Below, in pieces: positions 12,140-23,913 of a stretch of 64,000 nucleotides of DNA. The DNA is from Tetradesmus obliquus. Taxonomy: Eukaryota; Chlorophyta; Chlorophyceae; Sphaeropleales; Scenedesmaceae. The position numbers and the translations under genes are program-made. Each line of letters begins with the position of its first letter. Position 1 is the stretch's first letter. Below the pieces are notes generated by a model. That model had not been told where the DNA came from, did no database searches, and was given only the letters and a program-made list of their open reading frames with translations. The stretch spans positions 3,162,001-3,226,000 of the forward strand of contig CP126206.1 of the NCBI GenBank assembly GCA_030272155.1, given 5' to 3'.

Positions 12140-13341
12140 CTGCTAGCGGTCACTCTGGTCAGGGTGTGCTTCTTGGGTGGTTCCTATCAGCGCTGTAGGT
12201 ACTGCTCGCCACTCTGGTCGGAGTGCTGTCACAACAGTATTTTGAGAGAGGATAGTTACATGTGGGTCCTGGCCCCATCTTTGCAGCACCAAGTGCACAG
12301 TAGTTGCAAGGCCGCTTCTGTGGGTGCAGCACACACCGTCAACGCTGAGTCCACCATGGTTAGGGCAGTGCTTAGGCTTCAATGACATTGCGGCAAGTCA
12401 TTGAAGGTTGTTTGCATGGGGTTGCTCAAGGTTGGAAGCAGGGCCGGCCTACACAGCGGCAGCTGCACATCTTAACAGTGAACATGTCTGCTGCATTTCG
12501 ACCTGGTCTTCCATACTAGCAGGACATTGCACCGCCTGCAGCAGCGTGGATGGACATCATTACTGAAATATGCATCTTCTACAGATCAGGCATGTTCAGT
12601 GTTCAATGTGTTTTGGGTCGCACTGTACCTTGAAGGACCAGCCACAGTGTCTCAGAGCTTGATCTATCATGGTGATGTTGAACTGTTGTGTTGAGTGAGA
12701 CCAGGCTGATTCCCGCTGGCTCATGCACCGCTCAGGGCCTGTTGCTTGCAAGCAACAGATCACAACTATGGTGATCAGCCAACAGCTGTTCATGTGTTCT
12801 AAGCGTCCTGGCATATTGTCCAGCAGGACTGCATTGTTGTGAGATGGCTTTGCCATTAGTTGGACTGGTCATGGCCGGCTCTTCTCAGGTGGTGATTTTG
12901 ACACTGTTATGTTACTTTTTGAATGAACACTGACCAGCGGTCAGCGACCACTATTAACACTGATACTGGCCTAAGAGCACTGATGGGTGACCGAAGTCCA
13001 GGTTGATGGATATTTACCCGTTATTTTAGTGCTTTCACCTTCTTTCAGTCAAAGCTGCGAGTGAAACACCGCAAGCGCCTGCCGCAGACCGAAACAGCAA
13101 GAATCATCAACCGCGTAAGCAGCTGAAGCTTCCGCGTAACTGATGTTAGTGTAAAGAATAGTTTGTGTGATTTTCAGTTTGCATAAGCCGCATCCCTCTG
13201 TAGACCTGAATTCCTTGGAAGCGCGCGAAAGGGAGCTGTGCAGCTGCCTATGTGTGTCAATGGGTGAGCTCCACGTCCCAAGCTCGCATAAAGCATTACT
13301 TTCACTTTCATCTTCCCCCAGGTATTCCACGCTCAGGCATC
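12140..13341. other. Spacer between the two RPL18a-like genes
   Basis: No gene is supported. A clean pyrimidine-rich acceptor (ttcccccag) at about 13312-13320, just before the ATG at 13342, suggests that the second gene has a 5'UTR intron starting somewhere in this spacer. Confidence 0.4.
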
Positions 13342-13894
13342 ATGTACAGCGACAATGCTGTCCCGAGCGTGGCCACCACAGCGTACGTGAGCAACCCCCA
13401 AGAGGGCAACATGAAGGGAGCAGCGCCTCAGCCAGCGCAAGGCGTTCCAGTGGTGCCCAGGCGTGCCGTTCAGGGCTCAGCAGTGCCGGACAGGGATGGC
13501 TGCAGCTGCACAGCAGGATGGGTGCTGTTTGGGGTGAGTCACAGTGGAGTCCCTGCAGGCAGTCTATGCTTCAGTGCAGTCACTGCACAGCGCTGTGCTA
13601 GCAGCTGCATGCTGTTATCATGAGGCAGCTGCAAGCAACAGTGCAGCATTGCTTCACAGTAGTGCTGGGTCGGAAAGGGATGACTGCAGCTGCACAGCAG
13701 GATAGATATTGTTTGAGGTGAGTCACACAGTGAAGTTCCTGCAAGCAGAACGGCAGCACAGCAGCATGCCCATGAGCAGTCTTTGTAGCCAGCAATAAAT
13801 TCCACCTAGAAGCCTTGCTTCACAGCAGCACTGCATGGTTCAATGAAACACAGCGCCACATGCGGCTTCCTGCAAGGCGTCATTGTACACGGCG

Positions 13895-13944
<50 letters not shown>

Positions 13945-14231
13945 CTCAGGTTGGCTTCGTGTTCCCCATCTGCTGGATCGTGGGGGCCTTCCTGCCCCTG
14001 TGCGCCAAGAACAAGAACAACCGCCGCGCTGCCATTGGCAGCGGCGTAATGATTGCTGTGTATGCCATCCTGCTGGGTGTGCTGCTGGGCATCGCGCTCT
14101 CGCCAGGCAGCTGCATCAATCAGCTGGGAGGCGAAGTCTGCTACAACAAGTTCACTGGGGTGTGCAAGCTCACTGCTTTTGGCGTCACATACGCTGCAAA
14201 CTGCGGATCCTATCGTTTCAACCAGCGCTGA
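13342..14231 (+). CDS. RPL18a-like small membrane protein, copy 2 (two exons)
   Basis: Exon 1 is 13342-13533 (64 codons, GTGAGT donor). Exon 2 is 13950-14231 in phase 0, giving about 157 aa. The pattern is the same as in the upstream paralogue: a Pro/Gln/Val-rich N-terminus with APQPAQGVPVVP, a Cys pair (GCSCTAGWVLFG), helix 1 (VGFVFPICWIVGAFLPLC), a basic NKNNRR loop, helix 2 (MIAVYAILLGVLLGIAL) and a lumenal tail with four Cys. The N-termini have diverged more than the exon 2 parts. The intron holds a degenerate second copy of the end of exon 1 (about 13678-13733) with a stop and its own GTGAGT, and a (CTG)n run directly before the acceptor. The two genes are a tandem duplication. The biochemical role of this family is poorly defined. 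Confidence 0.62.
13678..13733 (+). pseudogene. Degenerate copy of exon 1 end of the RPL18a-like gene
   Basis: The sequence repeats the exon 1 end at 13492-13540 (gatgactgcagctgcacagc followed by a GTGAGTC donor) but has an in-frame TAG in place of the Trp codon region. It lies inside the intron of the same gene and is a small example of the exon-copy pattern seen in the large genes. Confidence 0.75.
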
Positions 14232-14699
14232 GGCTGGCTTGACACATGCATTATAGGGCAACACGGTTTACGCTTGGGGTTGGCGTGTGTCTGTCCTTAC
14301 AGGCACACCAGTTATTATTAAGTAGCAGGCAGAAAGCTTTGTCCTGCAAGATGTTTCAAGCGCGCCTGCGCATCAGTGCTTGCGACTTGGCCATGCACTG
14401 GCCAGTACGATCGGCACATCATGCAAGCACAGCAACAGCGCTGTCCTTGGTCATGTAGTACTGTATGTCTCTGAGTGGGTTCCTGCAAGCATTGCAGTGC
14501 CATTAGTGGTGTGGTGTATGCAGCTGAGTGGAAGTCTGCATACACCGCAGCGGCTGTGGAAGTTTAGGCCTCTGTATACAATCTGCAAGCACCGCAGTGG
14601 CCTTGATTACATTGTGCTGCTGTACAAGTAGCGAAGACCGCAGCAACATTGTAGTAGTGTATGCAGATGTGTATGTTCATGCGCATGCACGTACCACAT

Positions 14700-15130
14700 G
14701 GTGCTGTAATACAATGTGTAGCTGTGGACGTTCCTGTCACCACCGTAGTGGCATCACACTACTGTGCGCAGCTATGCACGTTCCTGCAAGCACCGTAATG
14801 GCTTGGTTCTGCTGTGCACGTTCCTGCAAGCACCGTAATGGCTTCGTTCTGCTGTGTGCAGCTTGCGCGTTCCTGCAAGCCGCTTCCCGGTGGCACAGAA
14901 ATGGCTTCGTTCTGTTGTGTGCAGCTCTGCATGTTCCTGCAAGCAGCGTAATGGCTGTGTCCTGCTGTGTGCAGCTGTGCATGTTCCTGCAAGCACCGTA
15001 ATGGCTTTGTGCCAACTGTATGCAGCTGTGTACGTTCCTGCAAGCACCTGCAAGCACCATAATGATTTGGTCTGCTGTGTGCAGCTGTGCACGTTCCTGC
15101 AACCACTGTGACGGCTTTGTTCTGCTGTCT
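14700..15130. repeat. Minisatellite, about 50-bp units sharing a core with the 10.1-kb array
   Basis: Units with GTTCCTGCAAGCACCGTAAT plus GTTCTGCTGTGTGCAGCT start at about 14780, 14820, 14869, 14933, 14983, 15034 and 15092. Spacing is mostly 49-60 bp, with one 40-bp step. The TTCCTGCAAG core is shared with the array at 10.1-10.6 kb, and single related units occur near 14477. Frames read through this region are repeat artefacts. Confidence 0.85.
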
Positions 15131-15524
15131 GCAGTTGTGTACGTTGTGCAAATTACTCAGTGAGGAATCCCAACAGGGTGTGTCAGGCCTGTGTTTGTTA
15201 CTTATCCAACAACAGCCTGAGGGCCATCCGTGCTGCACCCAGAAATGCAAGTAGGGTGACACAATGCAGAGCAGCAGGGGCTGCCCTGCTTTGTGTGCTT
15301 GCAGTGCACCATGTTTTGTACTACACACCAGCTACCATACTTGCCGGATCTGCCCAGTCACCATGACCATACAGGGCATGCGCGGCACTCTGAGTATCCA
15401 GCTGCACCAGCGGCACCAGCATGCGCATGTGCTGCACAGCTGCTGCAACGACTCCAAAACACAAACACCACGTACCAACCAGTAGCACAATGCAGCTATT
15501 GCGCAAAGCTGCCTCTCACATAAG

Positions 15525-18500
15525 CTACGCATCAGCAGTTGCTGCCTGCAGTACTGCTGCATACTGCCGGAACTGCCGCACTGCAGTGGGGGAGGCCAGA
15601 CCAGCTGCCTCAAGCAGCTCCATGCGCAGCGACATCTGCCGCAGCAGCAACTGCAGCAGCTGCTGCTGCTGCTGCTGCTGTTTGCCATTGAGCTCCTGCA
15701 CAGGGTGATGCTGCTTCTGCAGCCGCTGCAAGGCAGCCATGAACTTCAGCGTTGCAACCATGCTGCTGCCGCTCACGCCTACAACAGCAGCAGCAGTCCC
15801 ACCGCCGCTGCTGCTGCTGCTGCTTGGCTGCTCTGCCGCCAGCAGCTGCCGCAGCCGTTTAAGCGCACCCTGCTTCCAACTATCAGCTGGCACATGCCGC
15901 AGCAGCACACACGAATGCAGCAGCATGTTAATTTCTGCTGTGCTAGCAACTGGCAGCAGCTGCTGACTCTCCAGCAACCAGGTCTCAAGCCAGGCCGAGT
16001 CTGGCCTACACCCTAAACCCACAGCGCCCCACAGCCCTAGCGCCAAACCGCTGTGGTTCAAATTTGTCCTGAGACCTGACAGCCTGCTAAGCACTGCGGC
16101 TTGGCAGCTGAGGTGGACCTGCTGCTGCTGCTGGTGCTCTGCTTCACCCACTGCTGCTCCTGCTGCATCTTGCAGAGCATGCTCCGCTGCCTCACCCTGC
16201 GGCGCTGCTGCTGCTGCTGCTGCTGCAGGCAGCCCAGCCCCTGGCAGCCGCAGCCGCAGCACCGCTGCAGCATGCAAGCAGGCTGGTACATGCACTCGGC
16301 TCAGCGGGCCATCTGCCAGTACCACTGCCATGACCCAAGCTGGCCCCACACCTGCCTGCTGCAGCATGCTGCGCGGCAGCTGCTTGCGCAGGCCTGCTAG
16401 GCCCAGCAGCAGCTTGAAGATATGCTTGGACAGCTGATAGGCAGCAGCAGCATCACTCCTGCTGCTGCTGCTGCTGCTGCCACTGCTGCTGCTGCTGCCA
16501 GTTGCTAGCTCGCCAGCGGTCTCACTATTGCCATCATCATCAATTCCGTTTCCAAACTGCCGCTGCTGCTGCTGCTGCAGCAGCAGCGGCTGCAGCTGCA
16601 CGCGTGCAAAGGCCAGCAGCCGCTCCAGCAGCTCCTGAGGCACTGCCACCAGCTGCAGCCTGCCTAAGGACCACATGACATTTGCTAGCTGCTGCAGTGT
16701 GAGCTGGTCAGCTGTCCAGTACAGCTGGTCAAAAAGCTCCAGCAGCCAGGTACCTGGCAATCAGCAGCAAGGCAAAAGTTCGCATGAGTCAGCAAGGTCT
16801 TCTTTTCCAAATATATTGAAATGGTGGGGTTTTGGGGGTGAGGGTCAAGCATTGTTGCGCCAGCAGCCGCTCCAGCAGCTCCTGGGGCACTGCCACCAGC
16901 TGCAGCCTGCCTAAGGACCACATGATATTAGAGAGCTGCCGCAGTGTGAGCTGGTCAGCTGTCCAGTACAGCTGGTCAAACAGTTCCAGCAGCCAGCGGC
17001 CTGGCAATCAGCAGCAAGGCAACAGTTCTCATGAGTCAGCAAGGTCTTCATTCCAGACTAGTTTGAACTGGTGGGGGTTTGGGGGTGAAGGTCAAGCATT
17101 TTTATGCCAGCAGGCGCTCCAGCAGCTCCTGAGGCACTGCCACCAGCTGTAGCCTGGCTAAGGACCAAATGACATTTGCCAGCTGCAGCAGTGTCAGCTG
17201 GTCAGCGGTCCAGTACAGCTGGTCAAACAGCTCCAGCAGCCAGCGGCCTACAAAAGATAAACATCAGTATGCAGCGCATACTGCATGTTGCCATGAGCGT
17301 CGAAGTCAGCGATCCAATGCAGCAGCACCTGTAGCAGAAAGTGTTACAACAGGCTTTGTGGTTAGCATGAGGCACTGCCACCAGCTGCAGCCTGCCCAGG
17401 GCCCAGATGATACTAGAGAGCTGCCGCAGTGTGAGCTGGTCAGCTGTCCAGTACAGCTGGTCAAACAGCTCCAGCAGCCAGCGGCCTGCGAGGGTTGCAT
17501 GCAACGTAACACATGTTAGACTGTTCATATTTACAGGTTACACCTGAGGTTTAGGGTGGGAGGTGGGGTTCATCAAAGTCAGTACAGCTGGTCGGACAGC
17601 TCCAGCAGCCAGCGGCCTGCAAAACCATGCACGTGTTGGGCACTGCTCAGCATATTGCAGTGATGGTTGAGGTCACCTATCCAGTTCAGAAGCACCTGTA
17701 ACACACAAGGTGTGAAAACGGGCTTTGCATTTAGTACAGCTCTTGGAGCATTGCTGCCAGCTGTTCAATACAGCTGGTCAAAGAGCTCCAGCAGCCAGCG
17801 ACCTGCAGGGAACAGCAAGGCAACATGTGTTTGCATGTGTTGGCAAGATCTGTGTTTCTCAGGATAGGTACACAACAGCAGAGGGCGGCGTTGAACACTG
17901 CACTGTCAAGCCAGCAGCCGTTCCAGCAGCTCCTATGGCACTGCCACCAGCTGCAGCCTTTCCAACACAGCAGAACCTACAACACCTGAGGTTTTGATAC
18001 TGTGAGGTTAGTTCGGGGCGCTGCCGCCAGCTGCAGCCTGCCCAGGGCTCGCAAAATGGGGCTCAACACACATGGCAGCAAACAAACAGAGCATGTGCAC
18101 AGCGCCACCTAGCATCTGTGCTTTGTATACCGTCAACAACTGCAGACGCTGATTTGCAAGCTATTTAGGTCCCTGAACGCACCTGGCGGCAGGTAACGCA
18201 TGCGTGCAGCACCAACCAGCAGCGCTGTCAGCTCTGGGCAGCTGGCGCCTGCAGCAGCGCACAAAGACATACCTAGCGGTTACATTTGTTACATCCATGC
18301 GGTAGCACACACATGGTTGGTGGCTGACCTGTTGCTGGCATGATTTGTGCAGCGCAGTGAGCTCAGGGCAGCTGGCTCCTGCAGCAGAACACACAAATAG
18401 ATGGAGGTGTTACATCGATGCTATCATGCGACATGGTTGATGGTTGATGGTTGACTGCTGCTAGCAGGATTCATGTGACGGCAAGCACAGATGGTGCTGT

Positions 18501-19872
18501 GCGCGAGGCGCCTGCTGGTGAATCCTGCTGCACTGCAACGTCCACAATTGCAGTACTCCCAGACCAACAATTGCAGTACTCCGCAGTTGCCGCACCAAAT
18601 CACTGCTGCCGATAACCCAAACTCCATACCCTGGATGTCAAACATACATACCTGACAGCTGCCGGGCGCTGACCGCCATTGCTGCTGCCATGAACTGCGG
18701 CGCCGGCCGCACTTTCAGCACTCAAGAATCCACAATACCTCTGCCATATCCCTGCCGCACATCCTTCCCAGCCGCTGCTGCAGTGCAGTTGCAATGGCTG
18801 CCGCACTACCTGCTGGCAGCACTGTTGCTCCAAAACCAACCCCCTGCATGTTCCCTGAAGCTAAAAAACCCCAGAAAACCAGAACCCGCAAACTCACGCA
18901 CCTGACAGCTGACGGGCGCTAACAGCCATTGCTGCCGCCATAAACTGCGGCGCCGGCCGCACTTTCAGCACCCCAAGACTCCACATCACTTCTCCCATAT
19001 CCCTACAGCGCATCCTCCCCAGCCGCTGCTGCAGTGCAGCTAACACGGCTGCCGCACTACCTGCCGGCAGCCGGAGCCGCAGCCGCGCTGCTGCCCGCAG
19101 CAGCAGCACAAGGCTAGCTGTTGGGTAGCTTGGTAGCGCTGCTGCTTGTGCATCTAGCAGCCCTTGAAGCCAGCCTGAAGGCAGGGGTGCTTTCAGCTGC
19201 AGCAGGGCCCATGTGATCAGGGCTATGTCACGTGGGGTGGCTGCTGACTGTACTGCTGCTGCAGCTGACTGTACTGCCGTACTGCCTGTGTGCTGCAGTG
19301 GGGTGGCTGCTGACTGTACTGCTGCTGCTGACTGTATTGCTGTACTGCCTATATGCTGCAGTACAGGCGGCCAGAAAGTTGCAGCTGTGTGGGATGGCAG
19401 CCTTAGCTGAAGCTTGCTCAGGGCCCATAGAAAGGATGCTGTCTGGTGGGCTGAGAAGCGGCTGATTGGAGCTGCTGCTGCTGCTGCTGCTGCTGCTGTG
19501 GGTGGTAGTGGGGGATGGGGCTGCAGATCTGGAGGGTCACACTGCTGCTGCTGCTGCTGCTGCTGCTGCCCATCTTCACCTGCGAATTCAGCAGCGTGCG
19601 GACAGTGCAATTCTTATGTCTGTGTGGGTGTAGGCGCGCTAAGCACACAGCAGCACGCAGACAGACATCCTCGGCACACCACACTGCAGATAGGTACTGC
19701 AATTGCTGTGCACGTTTGCACGGCGCTGCAACGTTGGTGCACCTTAGCATGCAGCTGCACGGCGCTCGCTGTGCATGTGAACACACGCAACGACGAGGCA
19801 CTGCTTGACGCTTGCATCGCATGCTGTTCAGTGCTGAGCACAGTTGCTGCATCTGATGGGCCTCACCTTGCA

Positions 19873-19916
<44 letters not shown>

Positions 19917-20289
19917 GCTGTTAGGTACGCAAGGCACTCCAGCAGATGCTGCCAGCCAGACTGCGGAATCTTTTCCCCTGCTGTGACCAGCCGCACCAAA
20001 TGCACCACTGCCTTGACCCAAAAGGCAGGCTCTGCAACTGTGTGGTACTGATGCAGATAAGCACATGCAGCTTCCGTGTTGTGGCAGGTGCGGGGGATGT
20101 TAGCTGGGCCGGGTACTGCTGCTGCTGCTGCTGCTGCTGCTGCAGCCTGCTGCTGCTGCTTCTTGCGCGCCTTCCATTTGCGGAAGCGCCTTACACCAGC
20201 ACCAGCCTGAGGAGTTGGTGCAATGGCGGCTGCTGAGACTGCTGAAGTACTGCTATCTTCTGCATGCAGTGCTGCTTCCAAGGTCGAAG

Positions 20290-20357
<68 letters not shown>

Positions 20358-20629
20358 AGCTCGGCACTGCTGCTGCTGCTGCTGCTGCTGCTGCTCAAGC
20401 GCCTTGCACCAGCCTTAGTAATGGGTTTGAAGGCAGCAGCTGGGACTGCTGCGGTACTGCTTTCGTGTGTATGGGGTGGAGTCGCGATTGCCGGAGGCTG
20501 CTCCTGCTGCTGCTGCACTCCGGCACTGTTGCTGCTGCTGACGGAAGCAAAGGTGACACGAGCAGGAGCGCGCGAGCTACCGGAACGATATGTTATGCAG
20601 ATACGGGTTCGTTGGAAAGCAGCGAGCAT
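15525..20629 (-). CDS. OPR-like (octotricopeptide) organellar RNA-binding protein, four exons
   Basis: On the minus strand: exon 1 20629-19867, exon 2 19579-18902, exon 3 18248-18183, exon 4 16753-15525. All introns are phase 1 with GT-AG ends, giving one frame of 911 aa. The N-terminus is basic and Ser/Arg-rich without acids (MLAAFQRTRI...), as expected of an organelle transit peptide, followed by Ser-, Gln- and Ala-runs. From exon 2 on there are repeated helical units with a W-A/S-L core: TASFLWALSKLQL, DIALITWALLQLKAPLP, DMGEVMWSLGVL, LANVMWSLGRLQLVAVPQ. These match the loose 38-40-residue OPR pattern of chlorophyte chloroplast and mitochondrial RNA-processing factors. I see no RAP domain. 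The RNA target cannot be told. Several extra copies of the exon 4 start lie in intron 3. RAP/FASTK-like alternatives are possible. Confidence 0.6.
16860..18050 (-). repeat. Array of partial copies of OPR exon 4 start in intron 3
   Basis: Copies of the segment coding GRWLLELFDQLYWTADQL...ELLERLL occur at about 17006-16855, 17249-17100 and 17489-17360, with shorter fragments near 17620-17579, 17805-17757, 17962-17915 and 18045-18015. Each better copy keeps the gattgccag-like or equivalent acceptor in the same phase as exon 4 but has no usable donor and soon meets a stop. The first two units repeat with a period of about 245 bp including intron sequence. They could at most act as alternative terminal exons. 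Confidence 0.8.
18340..18890 (-). repeat. Partial copies of OPR exons 2 and 3
   Basis: A second, truncated copy of exon 3 (GASCPELTAL segment) lies at about 18385-18335 with a ctgctgcag acceptor. A diverged copy of the exon 2 end (LGRM...RPAPQFMAAAMAVSARQLS) lies at about 18770-18655, including a related donor region. Neither is needed for the continuous frame. Confidence 0.7.
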
Positions 20630-21170
20630 TCGTTCTGGCTACGTGTGTTTCTGAACAGGCCAGTGGCGGACCTATTCAGCAGCTTGGACTGATTGCAGCC
20701 GCTTGCCGACTGATTTTGTTCATGTAATTTTGCTTTGAGTGACAGGATGCGAGGCACGACTATTAGTTCAACTGGGCTTCAGCTGGTGAGCGAGTCAAAC
20801 AAGGGTTCTTGCACTTGGGGTGACACCAGCACCACAGGCCATCATGCCATGTCAGCCTTTCCGAAAACAGGGTGGCCAGGCACGAAACACGGCAAAAATG
20901 ACGCTTGAAACATGATGAGCGGTACAGCTTTTCACACAGACGAAGGGCACCCTGAGAGGGCAGACATGTCAGGTGCAGTACGCTGTAGCGCTGCCAGTTG
21001 CAGAACACTGTCATGGCACGACCAACCTACCACCCAGGGAACTGGCAGTCAAAATAGGTCGAAAACATAATGTTACAACCGCATTAAACGTTCCAAGGAG
21101 GTTACACTGTACATGCATATCATCAGCTGCACCCAACAAGTAACTGCTGGCGGCAGTTGCGGGCGGCCGG
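20630..21170. other. Spacer between the OPR gene and the transporter array
   Basis: This region lies upstream of the OPR start and downstream of the transporter. An 83-codon Cys-rich frame on the minus strand (21014-20763) has no recognisable family and no neighbouring splice context, so it is not called. Minus-strand TGTAA motifs near 21070 and 21100 (read as TTACA on +) could serve as poly(A) signals for transcripts that use the distal transporter exons. Confidence 0.35.
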
Positions 21171-22985
21171 CCGAGCCTCTTCCGCAATCATCACCCATGC
21201 ATGGCAGCCTGCCGGCCCGATTGCAATGCCCAGGACCAATAGGTGGGAGGCCTTTTAGGCGACGCTCATATGCACCTGACTGACACTCAGCTACCACTGC
21301 TGCTGCTGCCACCGCCGCAGTCCGTGCAGCTGCAGCCACAGCAATGAAGAGACACTGATGGGCAACTGCAGGCAGCTGCCACCCCGCTGCTTCCGTGAAG
21401 TTCCTGGTGCTGCTGCTGCTGTTGCTGCTGCTGTCACAGCGCTCCAGAGATGTCCCCACACAGCCACAGCGCCAGGCCAATGGCGATGGCCGGGCCTAGT
21501 ATGTGCGAGGCCTTGTATGCGACGACCATCAGCACCAGCAGCCGCCCTGCTGCTGCTGCCGTTGCTGCAGCTGCCGCCATTGCTGCCGGTGCTGCTGCTG
21601 CTGCTGTCACAGCGCTCCGGAGATGTCCCCATACAGCCACAGCGCCAGGCCTAATGCAATGCCCAGGCCTAGGATGTGGGAGGCCTTGTAAGCCACGGCC
21701 ATCAGCAGCCTTCGTGCTGCTGCTGCCGTTGCTGCAGCTGCCGCCATTGCTGCCGGTGCTGCTGCAGCTGTTCCCGTTGCTGCTGCTGTCACAGCGCTCC
21801 TGAGTTGTCCCCATACAGCCACAGCGCCAGGCCTATGGCAATGGCCAGGCCTATACGTAGGAGGCCTTGTAAGCCACGACCATCAGCACCCAGCAGCCGC
21901 CCTGCTGCTGCGGCAGCAGCTGCCGCCGTTGCTGCCGGTGCTGCTGCTGCTGTTTCCGTTACTGCTGCTGCTGCTGCTGTCACAGCGCTCCAGAAATGTC
22001 CCCATACAGCCACAGCGCCAGCCCTATAGCAATGGCCAGGCCTAGAATGTGGGAGGCCTTGTAGGCGATCACCATGAGCGCTGATGCCTTGGTGCAGTGC
22101 TTTGGTGGCACCAGCGCAGGAGCGAGGATGTAGCCCATTGTGCTGCAGCAAACATGGAGCAGCGCCGGAAACTTTATCAGTAAGGGTCAAAAGGTGCCGA
22201 AGATCAAAATGATTATGATAGCGCTGGCTTTGGTGCAGTGGCTGGGTGGCACCAGCGCAGGGGCTGATATGTAGCCCATGGTGCTGCAGCACGGCAGACA
22301 AGGAAGCGCGGCACAAAGAAGGTGATGACACATACGTCCAAGGTATTGCATTGCAATGAAGCGGATGCTTTGGTGCAGTGCTTGGGCGGCACCACTGCAT
22401 GAGCTAGAATGCAGCCCATAGTGCTGCAGCAGAAGAGGCGGGGGCGCAACTAGGGTGGGAATTTGACTTTAAGATTATGAAGAGTAGATGTGAAGAATAT
22501 ACATGATGAATGCATCTGCAGAGTTCAAACAGAAGCCGTGACAACATGTGCAACAATAGGTACTATCCATGAACATCAGCAACCAAACCTTTGAAAACCT
22601 AGCATAGGCTTTACACGACTCCTTACCCGAGACCAATATGTGTGCTATATGACGTGAGCGCTGTGGCTGCAAAGGCTTTGGTGCAGAAGCAGACTCCATC
22701 AAACTCGAACCGAAACTAATCCTTGTAACAGCAATCAAACCACATCATAGCACAGCAGCTTACCTGGCGCTACAGTCCGCCAGAGATGCCGCCATACAGG
22801 CCAAGCGCTATGCCAATTGCGATACACAGTCCTAAGATGTGCGCAATCTGATAGGTAAGCGCCATGGTGGCTGAAGCCTTGGTGCAGATGCACAAACCTT
22901 CCAATCCAGAACCAAAACCTATCCCATTTTTTGCAAGCAGCCGTGCAACACAACAACAAAAAAGAAAAGTGCAACACACCTCTTG
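21170..22985 (-). repeat. Array of about nine terminal-exon copies downstream of the transporter
   Basis: After the first terminal exon (23150-22988) come, in order on the minus strand: a copy lacking the head at about 22890-22773 with its own stop; a degenerate fragment at about 22690-22615; head-only copies at about 22430-22350 and 22285-22200; a complete copy at 22142-21980; and tail copies with stops at about 21885-21795, 21715-21615, 21535-21435 and a worn one at about 21275-21175. The complete copy is 163 nt, exactly the length of the first, with a ctgcag acceptor, the same phase and the same type of C-terminus (LVPP...ASA...GLAIAIGLALWLYGD). Confidence 0.88.
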
Positions 22986-22987
22986 CT

Positions 22988-23860
22988 CTACAGTCCGCCG
23001 GCAATGTCGCCATACAGGCCAAGTGCTATGCCAATCGCGATGCACAGCCCTAGGATGTGCGCAATCTGATACGTAAGTGCCATTGTAGCGGACGCCTTGG
23101 TGCAGATGCGGGGCGGCACTAGGCTAGGTGCAAGGATATACGACATGGTGCTGTGTGTTGTTGTTTGTTGGTGTGTGTATGCGGCATAGCGGTGGTGTAT
23201 TGCGTGTGTGCGCAGGTGCGGGAAACATGTTCGCGCAGAGCCGCAATCAGGCAACAACCAGGTAAGCAAACAAAGACACCACGGGGAAAAGCCCAACCAA
23301 AACACACAGGCACAGCAGCGCGAATTGCCGAGAGCGGTGTAGGCGCCGGCGGAAGATTGGCGTAGGGCGCGAATGGTGCGAGGTCGCGCCGTGGCCAGCA
23401 ACGGCGGCAGCAGCAGCAATGCAGCAGCGGCAGCAGCAGCGAGGCGGGAATGAGCGACGCCCAACCACTAAGGATCAGCTAACAAGGGTGCTACTCAGCA
23501 GCTGCAGCGCAGCCGTCACCCATACAATAACAAGCCTATGCAGCTTGCACAGCGCTGTCGGCGCCCGCACCACACAGGGCAGGTGCAGCAATACCACATT
23601 CGTAACAATGCTGCCAGGGCAGCAAATCAAACGGGTAACACGCCACAAAAGCGGGTCTAAGCCAGCCATCAGCAATGTTCCAAGCAGCCAGAGCGCCCAG
23701 GCTGCCGTTTGATTAACATGTGCTACATTGAGACGCCCTGTTCACCATCATCCTAGTGTCACCGCCATCGGCTGTACTCACTTGATGTACCCCCCTCCCA
23801 GCCACAGCGCCAGCACCAGCACCATCACATAAGGGTCGTACTGCATGCGCGGCGGCACCT

Positions 23861-23913
<53 letters not shown>

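Noticed and set aside
14759-15328. 189-codon minus-strand frame
   Set aside because: Its body is the second minisatellite; other frames through the same repeat are equally open.
16789-17530. OPR exon 4 copies as additional functional OPR repeats
   Set aside because: They have acceptors but no donors and run into stops, so they cannot be spliced in as internal exons.
20763-21014. 83-codon Cys/His-rich minus-strand frame that looks like a zinc-binding peptide
   Set aside because: Cys spacing does not fit a known finger, and it lies between two minus-strand genes without start or splice support.
23166-23712. Extra transporter exon with a hydrophobic frame (AWALWLLGTLLMAGL)
   Set aside because: Direct joining of 23782 to 23150 gives the family-typical GGGYINTMSYILAP sequence; inclusion of this piece breaks frame or adds stops.
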